Shown here: positions 8,795 through 17,840 of the stretch, piece after piece
Position numbering within the stretch: the stretch's first letter is position 1
Layout of the letters: every line of letters begins with the position of its first letter
Source of the DNA: Luteipulveratus flavus
GTDB taxonomy: Bacteria; Actinomycetota; Actinomycetes; Actinomycetales; Dermatophilaceae
NCBI RefSeq assembly: GCF_029080175.1
Contig: NZ_JARFJC010000016.1
Length of the DNA stretch: 64,000 nt
Strand: one strand, 5' to 3'
Translations under genes and position numbers: made by a program
The notes under the pieces: model-generated
Databases searched by the model: none
The model's input: only the letters and a program-made list of their open reading frames with translations
Told to the model about the DNA's origin: nothing

Positions 8795-9517
8795 TCAGGC
8801 TCCTGCCGTCAGGAGGGACTCGGGCGAGGCCGGGTCACCGGTGCTGTCGACGACCTTGCCGTCCCGCAGGAACACCACCCGGTCGGCCCACGCGGCGTGC
8901 CGGGCCTCGTGCGTGACGAGCAGACCGGCGGCGCCGTCGTCGCAGCGCTCGCGCAGCACCCGGAGCACGGCCTCGCCGGTGGTCGAGTCGAGCGCGCCGG
9001 TCGGCTCGTCGGCCAGGACCAGGCGACGCTCGCCGACGAGCGCGCGGGCGATCGCCGCACGCTGCTGCTGTCCGCCGGACATCTCCTCGGGGAAACGACT
9101 GGCAAGATCGCGAATCCCCACGGACTCCAACGCATCTGACGCCTGCCGACGCGCCGTACGAGCGGACACGCCGTCCAGCTCCAGCGGCAGGGCGACGTTC
9201 TCCACCGCCGTCAGCGACGGGATGAGGTTGAGGTCCTGGAAGACGAAACCGAGACGTCTGCGCCGCAGTGCCGCGAGCTCGCGCGGTGAGAGGGAGGCGA
9301 GGTCGTGACCCTCGACGAGGACCTGGCCCTGGTCCGGCAGGTCGAGCGCCCCGGCGACGTTGAGGAGCGTCGACTTGCCGGACCCGCTCGGTCCCATGAC
9401 GGCGACGAGCTCGCCCGGTGCGACGCTCAGGCTGACGCCGTCGAGCGCGATCACCCGGGCCTCGCCATCGCCGTGGACCCGGGTCACGCCGGCGAGCTGC
9501 AGCATGGGCGCGGTCAT
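8795..9517 (-). CDS. ABC transporter ATP-binding protein (MacB/LolD type)
   Basis: 240 aa. Walker A is GPSGSGKST (about residues 42-50), the Q-loop is FVFQDLNL, the signature is MSGGQQQR, Walker B is LVLADEP, and the switch His is in LVTHEAR. It pairs with the adjacent large FtsX-type permease. The ATG at 9517 overlaps the padR stop codon by 4 bp, and the stop is one base from the permease start, so regulator, ATPase and permease are translated from one message. Confidence 0.93.
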   Translation of the reverse strand: MTAPMLQLAGVTRVHGDGEARVIALDGVSLSVAPGELVAVMGPSGSGKSTLLNVAGALDLPDQGQVLVEGHDLASLSPRELAALRRRRLGFVFQDLNLIPSLTAVENVALPLELDGVSARTARRQASDALESVGIRDLASRFPEEMSGGQQQRAAIARALVGERRLVLADEPTGALDSTTGEAVLRVLRERCDDGAAGLLVTHEARHAAWADRVVFLRDGKVVDSTGDPASPESLLTAGA

Positions 9518-10092
9518 CGCGTGGCCTCCGAATCCGTCGTACGGCGATGGCCGGCCGTGCTGCTGGCGTCCGGCCGGGTCGGTCGGACCCGGGCCAGGCG
9601 GGACTCGATGTGGTCCAGCCAGCGGATCTCGGCCTCGGCCTGGAAGACCAGGCTCTCCAGCACCAGGCTCCAGGCGAGGTCCTCGGTGGCGTCGACCTTC
9701 AGCCGGGTGAGGTCGCGCAGGTGGCGCATGGTCGCCGTGCGCTGGGTCTGGACGACGGTCGGTACGTCGACGCCCGGCAGCGTGACCGCGAGCGCGAGCT
9801 TGATGGCGAGCTCGTCGCGCGGCGTCTGGCCGCGGTCGACCGGAGCCGACCACCAGCGCTGCACCTCCGCGCGCCCGGCGGTGGTGAGGCGGTACTCGAT
9901 GCGTCCCTCCTCGTCCGCGGCCCCGGACGCCTCGACGAAGCCGTCCCGCTCCAGCCGGGACAGGGTCGTGTAGACCTGCCCGACGTTGAGCGGCCAGGTG
10001 CCGCCGGTGCGTGACTCGAACTCCTGGCGCAGCTGCGCGCCGTACATGGGGCTGCTCGCGAGTAGTGCGAGCAGCGAATGTTTGACAGACAT
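9514..10092 (-). CDS. PadR-family transcriptional regulator
   Basis: 192 aa. The N-terminal winged helix (MSVKHSLLALLASSPMYGAQLRQEFESRTGG, then VGQVYTTLSRLERDGFVE) is typical of PadR. The C-terminal half (about residues 85-165) is the helical PadR_C/Vir_act_alpha_C dimerisation region. As first gene of the padR-ATPase-permease operon it is expected to repress its own promoter and respond to a toxic ligand that the exporter removes, as LmrR/LadR-type PadR proteins do. Twin palindromes at the promoter upstream are the obvious binding sites. Confidence 0.92.
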   Translation of the reverse strand: MSVKHSLLALLASSPMYGAQLRQEFESRTGGTWPLNVGQVYTTLSRLERDGFVEASGAADEEGRIEYRLTTAGRAEVQRWWSAPVDRGQTPRDELAIKLALAVTLPGVDVPTVVQTQRTATMRHLRDLTRLKVDATEDLAWSLVLESLVFQAEAEIRWLDHIESRLARVRPTRPDASSTAGHRRTTDSEATR

Positions 10093-10115
10093 GCGGACCC
10101 CCGTGGCCTGCGTGA

Positions 10116-10175
10116 ATACTCGGTATGCCCGGACTGGGCAGGAGATGTATACCGAGTATCACCCGGCCCGGTCAA
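10116..10175 (-). promoter_or_regulatory. padR operon promoter with twin ATAC-N3-GTAT operators
   Basis: On the minus strand, -35 TTGACC (10170-10175) and -10 TATACA (10146-10151) are separated by 18 bp, 54 bp upstream of padR. Two inversely oriented copies of ATACTCGGTAT (10116-10126 and 10149-10159) are exact reverse complements, and each is itself an ATAC-N3-GTAT palindrome. They are 33 bp apart, about three helical turns. One overlaps the -10/spacer, consistent with autorepression. Confidence 0.75.
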
Positions 10176-10185
10176 GCACTCACCC

Positions 10186-10247
10186 CTCCGGCAAAAGCTG
10201 GTCGAGTGCACAGGTATGCCTGTGCCGGCGACCAGCTTTCGCCGGAG
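10186..10247. repeat. Double-palindromic repeat, family 1 copy A
   Basis: The ends CTCCGGC / GCCGGAG are perfectly complementary. The outer stem pairs AAAGCTGGTCG with CGACCAGCTTT, and the inner stem is GCACAGG-TATG-CCTGTGC (10208-10225). It is one of six related ~60-bp elements in the window and forms a tandem pair with copy B. Confidence 0.85.
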
Positions 10248-10265
10248 GAGATGCGGCGCAGCCCA

Positions 10266-10333
10266 CCCCCGTTGGCAAAAGGTGGTGGGTTGCACACGCA
10301 TGCGTGTGCTGGTGACCACCTTTTGCCGGGGGG
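10266..10333. repeat. Double-palindromic repeat, family 1 copy B
   Basis: The outer 13-bp stem is GGCAAAAGGTGGT (10274-10286) with ACCACCTTTTGCC (10315-10327). The inner segment at 10292-10309, GCACACGCATGCGTGTGC, is a perfect 18-bp palindrome. It ends about 10 bp from the stop codon of the quinone oxidoreductase gene, on that gene's 3' side. Confidence 0.85.
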
Positions 10334-10343
10334 CTGGCCGGGG

Positions 10344-11321
10344 TCAGAGGGTGAGCAGGACCTTGCCGATGTGGGAGGACCCCTGCAGCAGCCGGTGCGC
10401 GTCGGCGGCCTGCGCGAGCGGCATCCGGGCGTGGACGATCGGACGCACCCGCCCGGCCTCGATCAGCGGCCAGACGTGCTCGCGTACGGCGGCCACGATG
10501 GTCGCCTTCTCCGGGCGCGGCCGGGCTCGCAACGACGTCGCGATCACGGCGGCGCGCTTGGTGAGGAGCGTGCCGATGTCGAGCTCCCCCTTGGTGCCAC
10601 CCTGCATGCCGATGATGACGAGCCGGCCGCTGGTGGCGAGGGCGTCGACGTTGCGGCCGAGGTACTTCGCCCCCATCACGTCGAGGATGACGTTCGCGCC
10701 GGATCCATCTGTGGCAGAACGGATCTCGTCGACGAAGTCCTGCTCCTTGTAGTTGATCAGGATGTCGGCGCCGAGCTTCGCGCACGCGTCCAGCTTTTCC
10801 TGCGTACCGGCCGTCACCGCGACCCGTGCGCCGACGGCGTGAGCGAGCTGGATCGCCATCGTGCCGATGCCGCTGGAGCCGCCGTGCACGAGGAAGACCT
10901 CCTCGGGCTGGAGGTTCGCGGTGAGGAACACGTTGGACCACACGGTCGAGGTGACCTCCGGCAGCGCGGCGGCGTCCACCAGGTCGACGCCCTCGGGCAC
11001 GGGCAGCAGCTGCCCGACGGGTACGGCGACCTGCTCGGCGTACCCGCCGCCGGCCAGCAGCGCGCACACCCGGTCGCCGACCGACCAGCCCTCGACGCCG
11101 TCACCGATCCGGCTGATCGTCCCGCTGACCTCCAGGCCCGGCAGCTCGGACTCGCCCTTCGGGGGCGGGTAGAACCCCTGGCGCTGCATGAGGTCGGCGC
11201 GGTTGACGCCGGCGGCCGCGACATCGACGAGCACCTCGCCCTCACGCGGCGCGGGGGCGGGTACCTCGGCGAGGGTCAGTACGTCCTCGTCGCCGAACGT
11301 CGGAAGCGTGATCGCCTGCAC
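10344..11321 (-). CDS. NAD(P)H:quinone oxidoreductase, zinc-independent MDR family
   Basis: 325 aa. An N-terminal GroES-like domain (VLVDVAAAGVNRADLMQRQGFY) precedes a Rossmann domain with the nucleotide motif HGGSSGIGTMAIQLA (about residues 146-160). The PPPKGESELPGLEVSG segment is typical of the PIG3/TP53I3 branch. It lacks the cysteine-rich structural-zinc loop of alcohol dehydrogenases. It likely reduces quinones or enones with NADPH in the cytoplasm. The GTG at 11321 begins 10 bp after the mobA-like stop, so both may share a transcript. Full family length. Confidence 0.9.
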   Translation of the reverse strand: MQAITLPTFGDEDVLTLAEVPAPAPREGEVLVDVAAAGVNRADLMQRQGFYPPPKGESELPGLEVSGTISRIGDGVEGWSVGDRVCALLAGGGYAEQVAVPVGQLLPVPEGVDLVDAAALPEVTSTVWSNVFLTANLQPEEVFLVHGGSSGIGTMAIQLAHAVGARVAVTAGTQEKLDACAKLGADILINYKEQDFVDEIRSATDGSGANVILDVMGAKYLGRNVDALATSGRLVIIGMQGGTKGELDIGTLLTKRAAVIATSLRARPRPEKATIVAAVREHVWPLIEAGRVRPIVHARMPLAQAADAHRLLQGSSHIGKVLLTL

Positions 11322-11331
11322 CCGACCGACG

Positions 11332-11886
11332 CTAACGCTCCTCGTCGAGGGCAGCGAGGTCGGCCGGTTCGTCGACGTCGGCGGTGACGGCGGCGGGCAG
11401 GGCCAGCTCGGTCACGGCGAGCGCGTCCAGCAGCCGGCGCATCGGGGCGTTCGCCGTGGGGCTCGGGAGTGCGGTCCGTACGGCGTCGGTGCGGTACGCC
11501 GCGAGCAGCGGCTGGCGGTGACCCGCCGGGTCAGCGGCGACGACGGCTTCGACGGTCGGATTGCGGTCGAGAGTGGCGACGAGCTCCGAGACGGCCCGAC
11601 CCGCGTACGGCATGTCCCCGGCGACGAGAACGAACGTGGTGGTGGCGGCTCGGGGGAGTGCGGCTTGGACCGCCGCGAGTGGTCCTGCGAACAGGGGGGA
11701 TTCGCGCGTCCAGGTGACCTCGCGCGCCGTACGGCGCTCCTCGCCGACCGCGACGACCGGCCAGTCGGGCGGTAGGCCGGCGAGCAGGTGGTCGAGCACG
11801 GTCGAACCCCGGAACGGCGCGCGCGTCTTGTCCCTGCCGAACCGACTCGATCGGCCCCCGCACAGCACGACCACGGTGACGTCCAT
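11332..11886 (-). CDS. MobA-like molybdenum cofactor guanylyltransferase / NTP transferase
   Basis: 184 aa starting MDVTVVVLCGGRSSRFGRDK, the nucleotide-binding loop of MobA-type transferases, followed by a magnesium-site VAGDMPY (about residues 85-91). MobA joins GMP to molybdopterin to make the bis-MGD precursor; close relatives act on other nucleotidyl substrates. No other molybdenum-cofactor genes are here, so the exact substrate is uncertain. The ATG at 11886 is chosen because the family begins at this motif; upstream codons would run through a hairpin in the divergent intergenic region. Confidence 0.8.
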   Translation of the reverse strand: MDVTVVVLCGGRSSRFGRDKTRAPFRGSTVLDHLLAGLPPDWPVVAVGEERRTAREVTWTRESPLFAGPLAAVQAALPRAATTTFVLVAGDMPYAGRAVSELVATLDRNPTVEAVVAADPAGHRQPLLAAYRTDAVRTALPSPTANAPMRRLLDALAVTELALPAAVTADVDEPADLAALDEER

Positions 11887-11922
11887 GGGTTCCACGCTAG
11901 GGGAGTGGGCGGGCCTCGGCTC

Positions 11923-11964
11923 GGTGTGTCTTGCCGAGCGCTCCAGTGCTCGGTAAGACACACC
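11923..11964. repeat. Paired hairpin, left copy (upstream of AbiEi-DUF559 gene)
   Basis: The arms GGTGTGTCTTGCCGAGC and GCTCGGTAAGACACACC pair over 17 positions (one G-U) around loop GCTCCAGT. It differs at only three positions from the copy at 13112-13159. It lies between divergent genes, so it is not positioned as a terminator for either. Confidence 0.85.
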
Positions 11965-12077
11965 GTCTCGCCTCAGCGGTCGCGGCGGTCGTCCACATCC
12001 GGGCGGTTCGGGGAGCGTGGTCCACAGGGTCGTTCGGGAGCACGACAGCCGCGCGGGGCGGTGCCACGTTCTACGCC

Positions 12078-13148
12078 ATGACCACACAGCCGGTACCTCA
12101 CCGCCGAGGACGGGAGACGCGGGCTCAGCGCGAGGTGGTCGTCGCGGGTTGGCGAGCCGCGCAGGGTGGAGTCGTGTCCCGGCGGCAGCTGCGAGAGAGC
12201 GGAGTCGACCGGTTCGGTGTCCGCAACGAGGTCGCTGCAGGTCGGTGGCGTCTCATCGGGCGACACACGGTGGCAGTCGGCGAGGTGACGGCCCGCGGTC
12301 GTCTGTGGACCGCCTTGATCGAGACCGGCAGCGCGAGCGTGCTCGACGGCGCCGCTTCGCTGGTCGCGGCCGGCCTCACAGGGTTCTCGCTGCGCACCAT
12401 CGACGTCTCCGTCCCGCCGGGCCGACGACCGCCTCGTCCGGTCGGTGTGACCGTCCATCAGCTGCGCGACGTCGGGTCCGTCGTCGACCGCGCGCCGCCC
12501 CGGCCATCCGTTGTCGCCGGGCTGACCGACGGTCGGTCGGCCACCGTCGCCGGCGCCCGAGGACGGGTGCCCGGCACACCGGGTGGCCTGCTCCCGCGGG
12601 TGGAGACGGCACGAGCCGCCGTACGGGCAGCCCTGTGGGCGCGGAGCGACCGTGAGGCCGCGCTGGTCCTGGCGATGGTGGTGCAGCAACGACTGGTCGA
12701 TCCGGCGGCGTTGTCGGCGCAGTGGGCGGTGCTCCGTCGCGGTCGTCGGTCCCGGCTGCTCGATGTGGTCGTCCAGGACATCTGCAAGGGTGCCCAGGCG
12801 CTGAGCGAGCTCGACTTCGCGGCGGAGTGCCGTCGGCGCGGCCTGCCGCGACCCAGCCGGCAGAGCGTGCGCCGACTGCCGGGTCGGACGGCCTACCTGG
12901 ACGTGGAGTTCGAGCAGTACGGCTTCGCGGTCGAGATCGACGGCGCGCACCACGGCGGGGCGGAGCGGACGACTTCGGACGCGTTGCGCCAGAGCGACGT
13001 CGTCATCGCCGGCACCCAGGTGCTGCGCATCCCGGTCCTCGGCTACCGCTTGCGGCGTGATGAGTTCATGGACCAGGTGGAGCAATGTCTCGTCGCGCGT
13101 GGTTGGCGGCGTTCGGTGTGTCTTACCGAGCGCTCCAGTGCTCGGTAA
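12078..13148 (+). CDS. AbiEi-type N-domain plus DUF559 endonuclease-like protein
   Basis: 356 aa. The N-terminal ~60 residues resemble the AbiEi winged-helix domain (GGVVSRRQLRESGVDRFGVRNEVAAGRW). The C-terminal ~110 residues are a DUF559/Vsr-like nuclease fold (ELDFAAECRRRGLPRPSRQ, YLDVEFEQYGFAVEIDGAHH, VLRIPVLGYRL), where the VEIDGAHH acidic/His cluster is the likely metal site. Many actinobacteria carry families of these genes; their function is not established. No AbiEii-like toxin lies next to it. The last ~11 codons (SVCLTERSSAR) are encoded by the downstream hairpin copy, so the element supplies the C-terminus and stop. Confidence 0.8.
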   Translation: MTTQPVPHRRGRETRAQREVVVAGWRAAQGGVVSRRQLRESGVDRFGVRNEVAAGRWRLIGRHTVAVGEVTARGRLWTALIETGSASVLDGAASLVAAGLTGFSLRTIDVSVPPGRRPPRPVGVTVHQLRDVGSVVDRAPPRPSVVAGLTDGRSATVAGARGRVPGTPGGLLPRVETARAAVRAALWARSDREAALVLAMVVQQRLVDPAALSAQWAVLRRGRRSRLLDVVVQDICKGAQALSELDFAAECRRRGLPRPSRQSVRRLPGRTAYLDVEFEQYGFAVEIDGAHHGGAERTTSDALRQSDVVIAGTQVLRIPVLGYRLRRDEFMDQVEQCLVARGWRRSVCLTERSSAR

Positions 13149-13159
13149 GACATGCCGAA
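13112..13159. repeat. Paired hairpin, right copy (overlaps 3' end of AbiEi-DUF559 gene)
   Basis: TTCGGTGTGTCTTACCGAGC pairs with GCTCGGTAAGACATGCCGAA (two mismatches) around the same GCTCCAGT loop as the left copy at 11923-11964. The stop codon of the flanked gene is inside it. Confidence 0.85.
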
Positions 13160-13193
13160 TGGGGCCCCGGGGCCGGCCGCCCGGCGAGGGACC

Positions 13194-13952
13194 TCAGCGG
13201 TGGCCGAGGCGCCGGGAGAGGTCGGAGGCGGCGCGGCGTACGGCGTCGACCACCTGGTCGTGCTCATCGGGCTCGACCCGCTCGTACGGGTAGGTCACGG
13301 CGATGCCTGCGGCCGGGAGCCCGTTGTGGTCGAGCGCCGCCGCCCCGACGGACGCCAGCCCGGGTGTCACGGAGTCCTGCTCGATCGCGTACCCGCGCGT
13401 GCGGACCTGGGACAGCTCCGAGCGCAGCGCCGTGAGCGACGTCGGGCCCCGGCCGTGCCGCTGGACGAAGTCGTCGCGCGAGGCGAACAGCGCGCGTACC
13501 TGCTGCGGGGGTAGCGCCGCGAGGATCGCCAGCCCGGACGCGGTGAGCTGCGCAGGCAGGCGTACGCCGACGTCGGTGACCAGCGACGGCCGGCCCTGGG
13601 CACGCTCCTCGATCACGTACAGGACATCACGGCCGTGCAGCACGACGAGGTGAGCGTTGTGAGTGGTCCGATCGACGAGCCGGGAGAGCACCGGACGTGA
13701 GATCCGTTGCAGCGGAGCCTGTCTGGAGTACGCGGACCCGAGCTCGAACGCCGCGACCCCGAGTCCCCAGCGCTGGTCGTCGCCGAGATGGCTGACGAAG
13801 CCGGCGTCGCGCAGGACGTTCAGCAGGTGGTACGTCGACGAGCGGGGCAGGCCGAGGTCGCGAGCGATCGCGGCCGCCGGCATCGGCTCGGCGTGCCGGG
13901 CGAGCAGCTGCAGGACGGCCAGCGCCTGCGCGGCGGCGGGTGCGTTGCTCAT
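13194..13952 (-). CDS. IclR-family regulator, probable controller of histidine utilisation
   Basis: 252 aa. The N-terminal winged HTH (ALAVLQLLARHAEPMPAAAIARDLGLPRSSTYHLLNVLRDAGFV) is typical IclR. The C-terminal ligand-binding GAF-like domain spans about residues 80-245 (LPAQLTASGLAILA, PGLASVGAAALDHNGLPAAGIAVTYP). It is divergent from hutH, with a 150-bp shared intergenic region holding a strong palindrome. The ligand is likely histidine or urocanate by analogy; whether it represses or activates cannot be read. Confidence 0.88.
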   Translation of the reverse strand: MSNAPAAAQALAVLQLLARHAEPMPAAAIARDLGLPRSSTYHLLNVLRDAGFVSHLGDDQRWGLGVAAFELGSAYSRQAPLQRISRPVLSRLVDRTTHNAHLVVLHGRDVLYVIEERAQGRPSLVTDVGVRLPAQLTASGLAILAALPPQQVRALFASRDDFVQRHGRGPTSLTALRSELSQVRTRGYAIEQDSVTPGLASVGAAALDHNGLPAAGIAVTYPYERVEPDEHDQVVDAVRRAASDLSRRLGHR

Positions 13953-14025
13953 CGTGCGTTCTCCGCGGAGTCAGGGTCGAGACGATGGTGCCAGGGCACC
14001 ACGTCCCATGATGGCCTCCGACGAT

Positions 14026-14053
14026 CCGCCTGTCTCGCATCCGAGACAGGCGG
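14026..14053. promoter_or_regulatory. Palindromic operator upstream of hutH
   Basis: 12-bp perfect arms CCGCCTGTCTCG and CGAGACAGGCGG surround CATC, between the divergent iclR and hutH genes. The core TGTCTCG-CATC-CGAGACA recurs almost unchanged at 18493-18510 before the second hut operon, so it is the best candidate for the shared hut regulator site. Confidence 0.75.
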
Positions 14054-14103
14054 GTCGCTCCGGTGGTCGCGAGCGGATGCCGTTCGGCGGTGCAATGGGA
14101 GGC

Positions 14104-15660
14104 ATGACCAGCCCCGTACCCGCCGAGGTCGCTGTCGGCACCGGCCCGCTCTCGTTCGAGGACGTCGTCGCCGTCGCCCGCCACGACGCCCCGGTGCGTC
14201 TGTCCGACGAGGCGCTGACCGCCGTACGCCGGTCGCGCGCCGTCATCGAGGATCTCGCGTCCGACCCGATCCCGCACTACGGCGTCTCGACCGGGTTCGG
14301 CGCGCTCGCGACCAAGCACATCCCGCTGGAGCTGCGCGCCCAGCTGCAGCGCAGCCTGGTCCGCTCGCACGCCGCGGGCTCCGGCCCGGAGGTCGAGCGC
14401 GAGGTCGTGCGCGCGACCATGCTGCTGCGCCTGTCGACCCTGGCGACCGGCCACACCGGCGTCCGCGAGGAGACCGCCCAGGCGTACGCGCAGCTGCTCA
14501 ACGCCGGCCTCACGCCGGTGGTGCACGAGTACGGCTCGCTCGGCTGCTCCGGTGACCTCGCCCCGCTGGCCCACTGCGCGCTCGCGGTGATGGGCGAGGG
14601 CCAGGTCCGCGACCGCGACGGCAAACTGCGTGATACCGCAGAAGCGTTGCAGGACAACGACATCCAGCCGGTCCAGCTGGCCGAGAAGGAGGGTTTGGCC
14701 CTCATCAACGGCACCGACGGGATGCTCGGCCAGCTCGTCCTCGCCATCACCGACCTGCGCCGGCTGCTCAAGACCGCCGACATCACGGCGGCCATGTCGG
14801 TCGAGGGCTTGCTCGGTACGGACGACGTCTTCGCGGCCGACCTGCACGAGATCCGTCCGCACCCGGGTCAGGCGCTGAGTGCGGCCAACCTGCGAAAGGT
14901 CATGGCGGACAGCCAGATTCGTGAGTCGCACCGCGACCCCGAGGCGTGCACCCGAGTCCAGGACGCGTACTCGCTGCGCTGCTCGCCGCAGGTGGCAGGC
15001 GGCGCGCGCGACACCGTCGAGCACGCCGCGCAGGTCGCCGGCCGTGAGCTGGCCGCCGCGATCGACAACCCGGTCGTGACCCGTGACGGTCGCGTCGAGT
15101 CGAACGGCAACTTCCACGGCGCGCCCGTTGCGTACGTGCTCGACTTCCTAGCGATCGTCGCGGCGGACGTGGCGAGCATCAGCGAGCGGCGGACGGACCG
15201 GTTCCTCGACGCGGCGCGCAACCACGGGCTGCACCCGTTCCTCGCCGACGACCCGGGCGTCGACTCCGGCCACATGATCGCGCAGTACACCCAGGCGGCC
15301 ATCGTCTCGGAGATGAAGCGGCTCGCCGCCCCCGCCTCGGTGGACTCCATCCCCTCCAGCGCGATGCAGGAGGACCACGTGTCGATGGGCTGGTCGGCGG
15401 CCCGCAAGCTGCGGCGCTCGGTCGACGGCCTGACCCGCGTCCTTGCGGTCGAGCTGCTCACCGCCGCCCGGGCGCTGGACCTGCGCGCACCGCTCACGCC
15501 CGCCCCTGCGACGGCCGCCGTCGTCGCGGCGCTGCGGGAGACGACCGAGGGTCCGGGCACCGACCGGTTCCTCGCGCCCGAGATCGAGAACGCCGTGCAG
15601 CTGGTCGCCACCGGCGCCGCGCTCGCCGCGGCCGAGACCGTCACGGGTCCGCTGCAGTGA
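14104..15660 (+). CDS. hutH: Histidine ammonia-lyase
   Basis: 518 aa. It converts L-histidine to trans-urocanate and ammonia, step one of histidine catabolism, in the cytoplasm. The motif YGVSTGFGALA is near residues 59-69. The MIO segment GSLGCSGDLAPLAH has Cys148-Ser149-Gly150 where most family members have Ala-Ser-Gly. Full family length. The chosen ATG has GGGAGG almost adjacent, which is unusually close; an ATG 9 bp upstream is an alternative. The stop overlaps the GTG of the nudix gene. Confidence 0.95.
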   Translation: MTSPVPAEVAVGTGPLSFEDVVAVARHDAPVRLSDEALTAVRRSRAVIEDLASDPIPHYGVSTGFGALATKHIPLELRAQLQRSLVRSHAAGSGPEVEREVVRATMLLRLSTLATGHTGVREETAQAYAQLLNAGLTPVVHEYGSLGCSGDLAPLAHCALAVMGEGQVRDRDGKLRDTAEALQDNDIQPVQLAEKEGLALINGTDGMLGQLVLAITDLRRLLKTADITAAMSVEGLLGTDDVFAADLHEIRPHPGQALSAANLRKVMADSQIRESHRDPEACTRVQDAYSLRCSPQVAGGARDTVEHAAQVAGRELAAAIDNPVVTRDGRVESNGNFHGAPVAYVLDFLAIVAADVASISERRTDRFLDAARNHGLHPFLADDPGVDSGHMIAQYTQAAIVSEMKRLAAPASVDSIPSSAMQEDHVSMGWSAARKLRRSVDGLTRVLAVELLTAARALDLRAPLTPAPATAAVVAALRETTEGPGTDRFLAPEIENAVQLVATGAALAAAETVTGPLQ

Positions 15661-16094
15661 CCGCGCCAGGCAGGGTCCGCGTCGGCGTCTACGCCGTGTG
15701 CGTCCGCGACGACCGGCTGCTGCTGGTCCACCAGGTCTCGCCGGGGCCGGCGCAGGACCGGTGGACCCTGCCCGGCGGCGGGCTGGACTACGGGGAGAGC
15801 CCGGCAGACGGCGTACGCCGCGAGGTCCGCGAGGAGACCGGCTGCGAGGTGTCGGTCGGACGGATTCTCGGTGTGGACGACGCCGTCCAGCCGGGCTGGG
15901 ACGGCGTCGAGCGGCACGGCATCCGGCTGATGTTCCACGCCATCCTCGAAGGCGAGCCCGTCTCGCCGGACGACGGCGAGATCGACGAGGTCGCCTGGTT
16001 CCCGATCGACGCGCTGCCCGAGAACGCCACGGTCTGGGCCGCCCAGGTCCAGGACCTGCTCGACACCACGACTGCGACCGCCCTGCGCGGCTGA
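15657..16094 (+). CDS. Nudix hydrolase inside the hut operon
   Basis: 145 aa. The Nudix box is intact: GGGLDYGESPADGVRREVREETG with the catalytic REVREE core (about residues 40-62). The GTG start overlaps the hutH TGA. These enzymes hydrolyse nucleoside diphosphates linked to another moiety; the substrate is not predictable here. Its position between hutH and hutU, with coupled translation, is unusual and suggests either a housekeeping passenger or a function linked to the pathway. Confidence 0.9.
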   Translation: MTAPGRVRVGVYAVCVRDDRLLLVHQVSPGPAQDRWTLPGGGLDYGESPADGVRREVREETGCEVSVGRILGVDDAVQPGWDGVERHGIRLMFHAILEGEPVSPDDGEIDEVAWFPIDALPENATVWAAQVQDLLDTTTATALRG

Positions 16095-16111
16095 GCACGG
16101 AGGAGACTGAC

Positions 16112-17767
<1,656 letters not shown>

Positions 17768-17780
17768 GCCGAACCCTCCC

Positions 17781-17840
17781 TGGTCGAGCCGCGACTCCGC
17801 TGGTTGAGCCGCGCCCTCGCTGGTTGAGCCGCGCCCTCGC
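17781..17840. repeat. Three tandem 20-bp units (TGGTTGAGCCGCGCCCTCGC)
   Basis: Exact 20-bp period at 17781, 17801 and 17821; units 2 and 3 are identical, and unit 1 differs at three positions. Each unit begins with the TGGTTGAGCC end of the adjoining inverted-repeat element, as if that end had been amplified. Confidence 0.9.

Noticed and set aside
12078..13148. Complete type IV toxin-antitoxin system
   Set aside because: Only an AbiEi-like N-domain is present, fused to DUF559; no AbiEii nucleotidyltransferase is adjacent. The AadA-like enzyme at 43.7 kb is far away and of a different family.
13663..14103. Upstream in-frame extension of hutH
   Set aside because: It would run through the iclR coding region and the palindrome; the family starts near the ATG at 14104.
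17781..17840. Tandem 20-bp repeats as a possible CRISPR array
   Set aside because: The units are directly contiguous with no unique spacers, and no cas genes are present; they are amplified ends of the inverted-repeat element.
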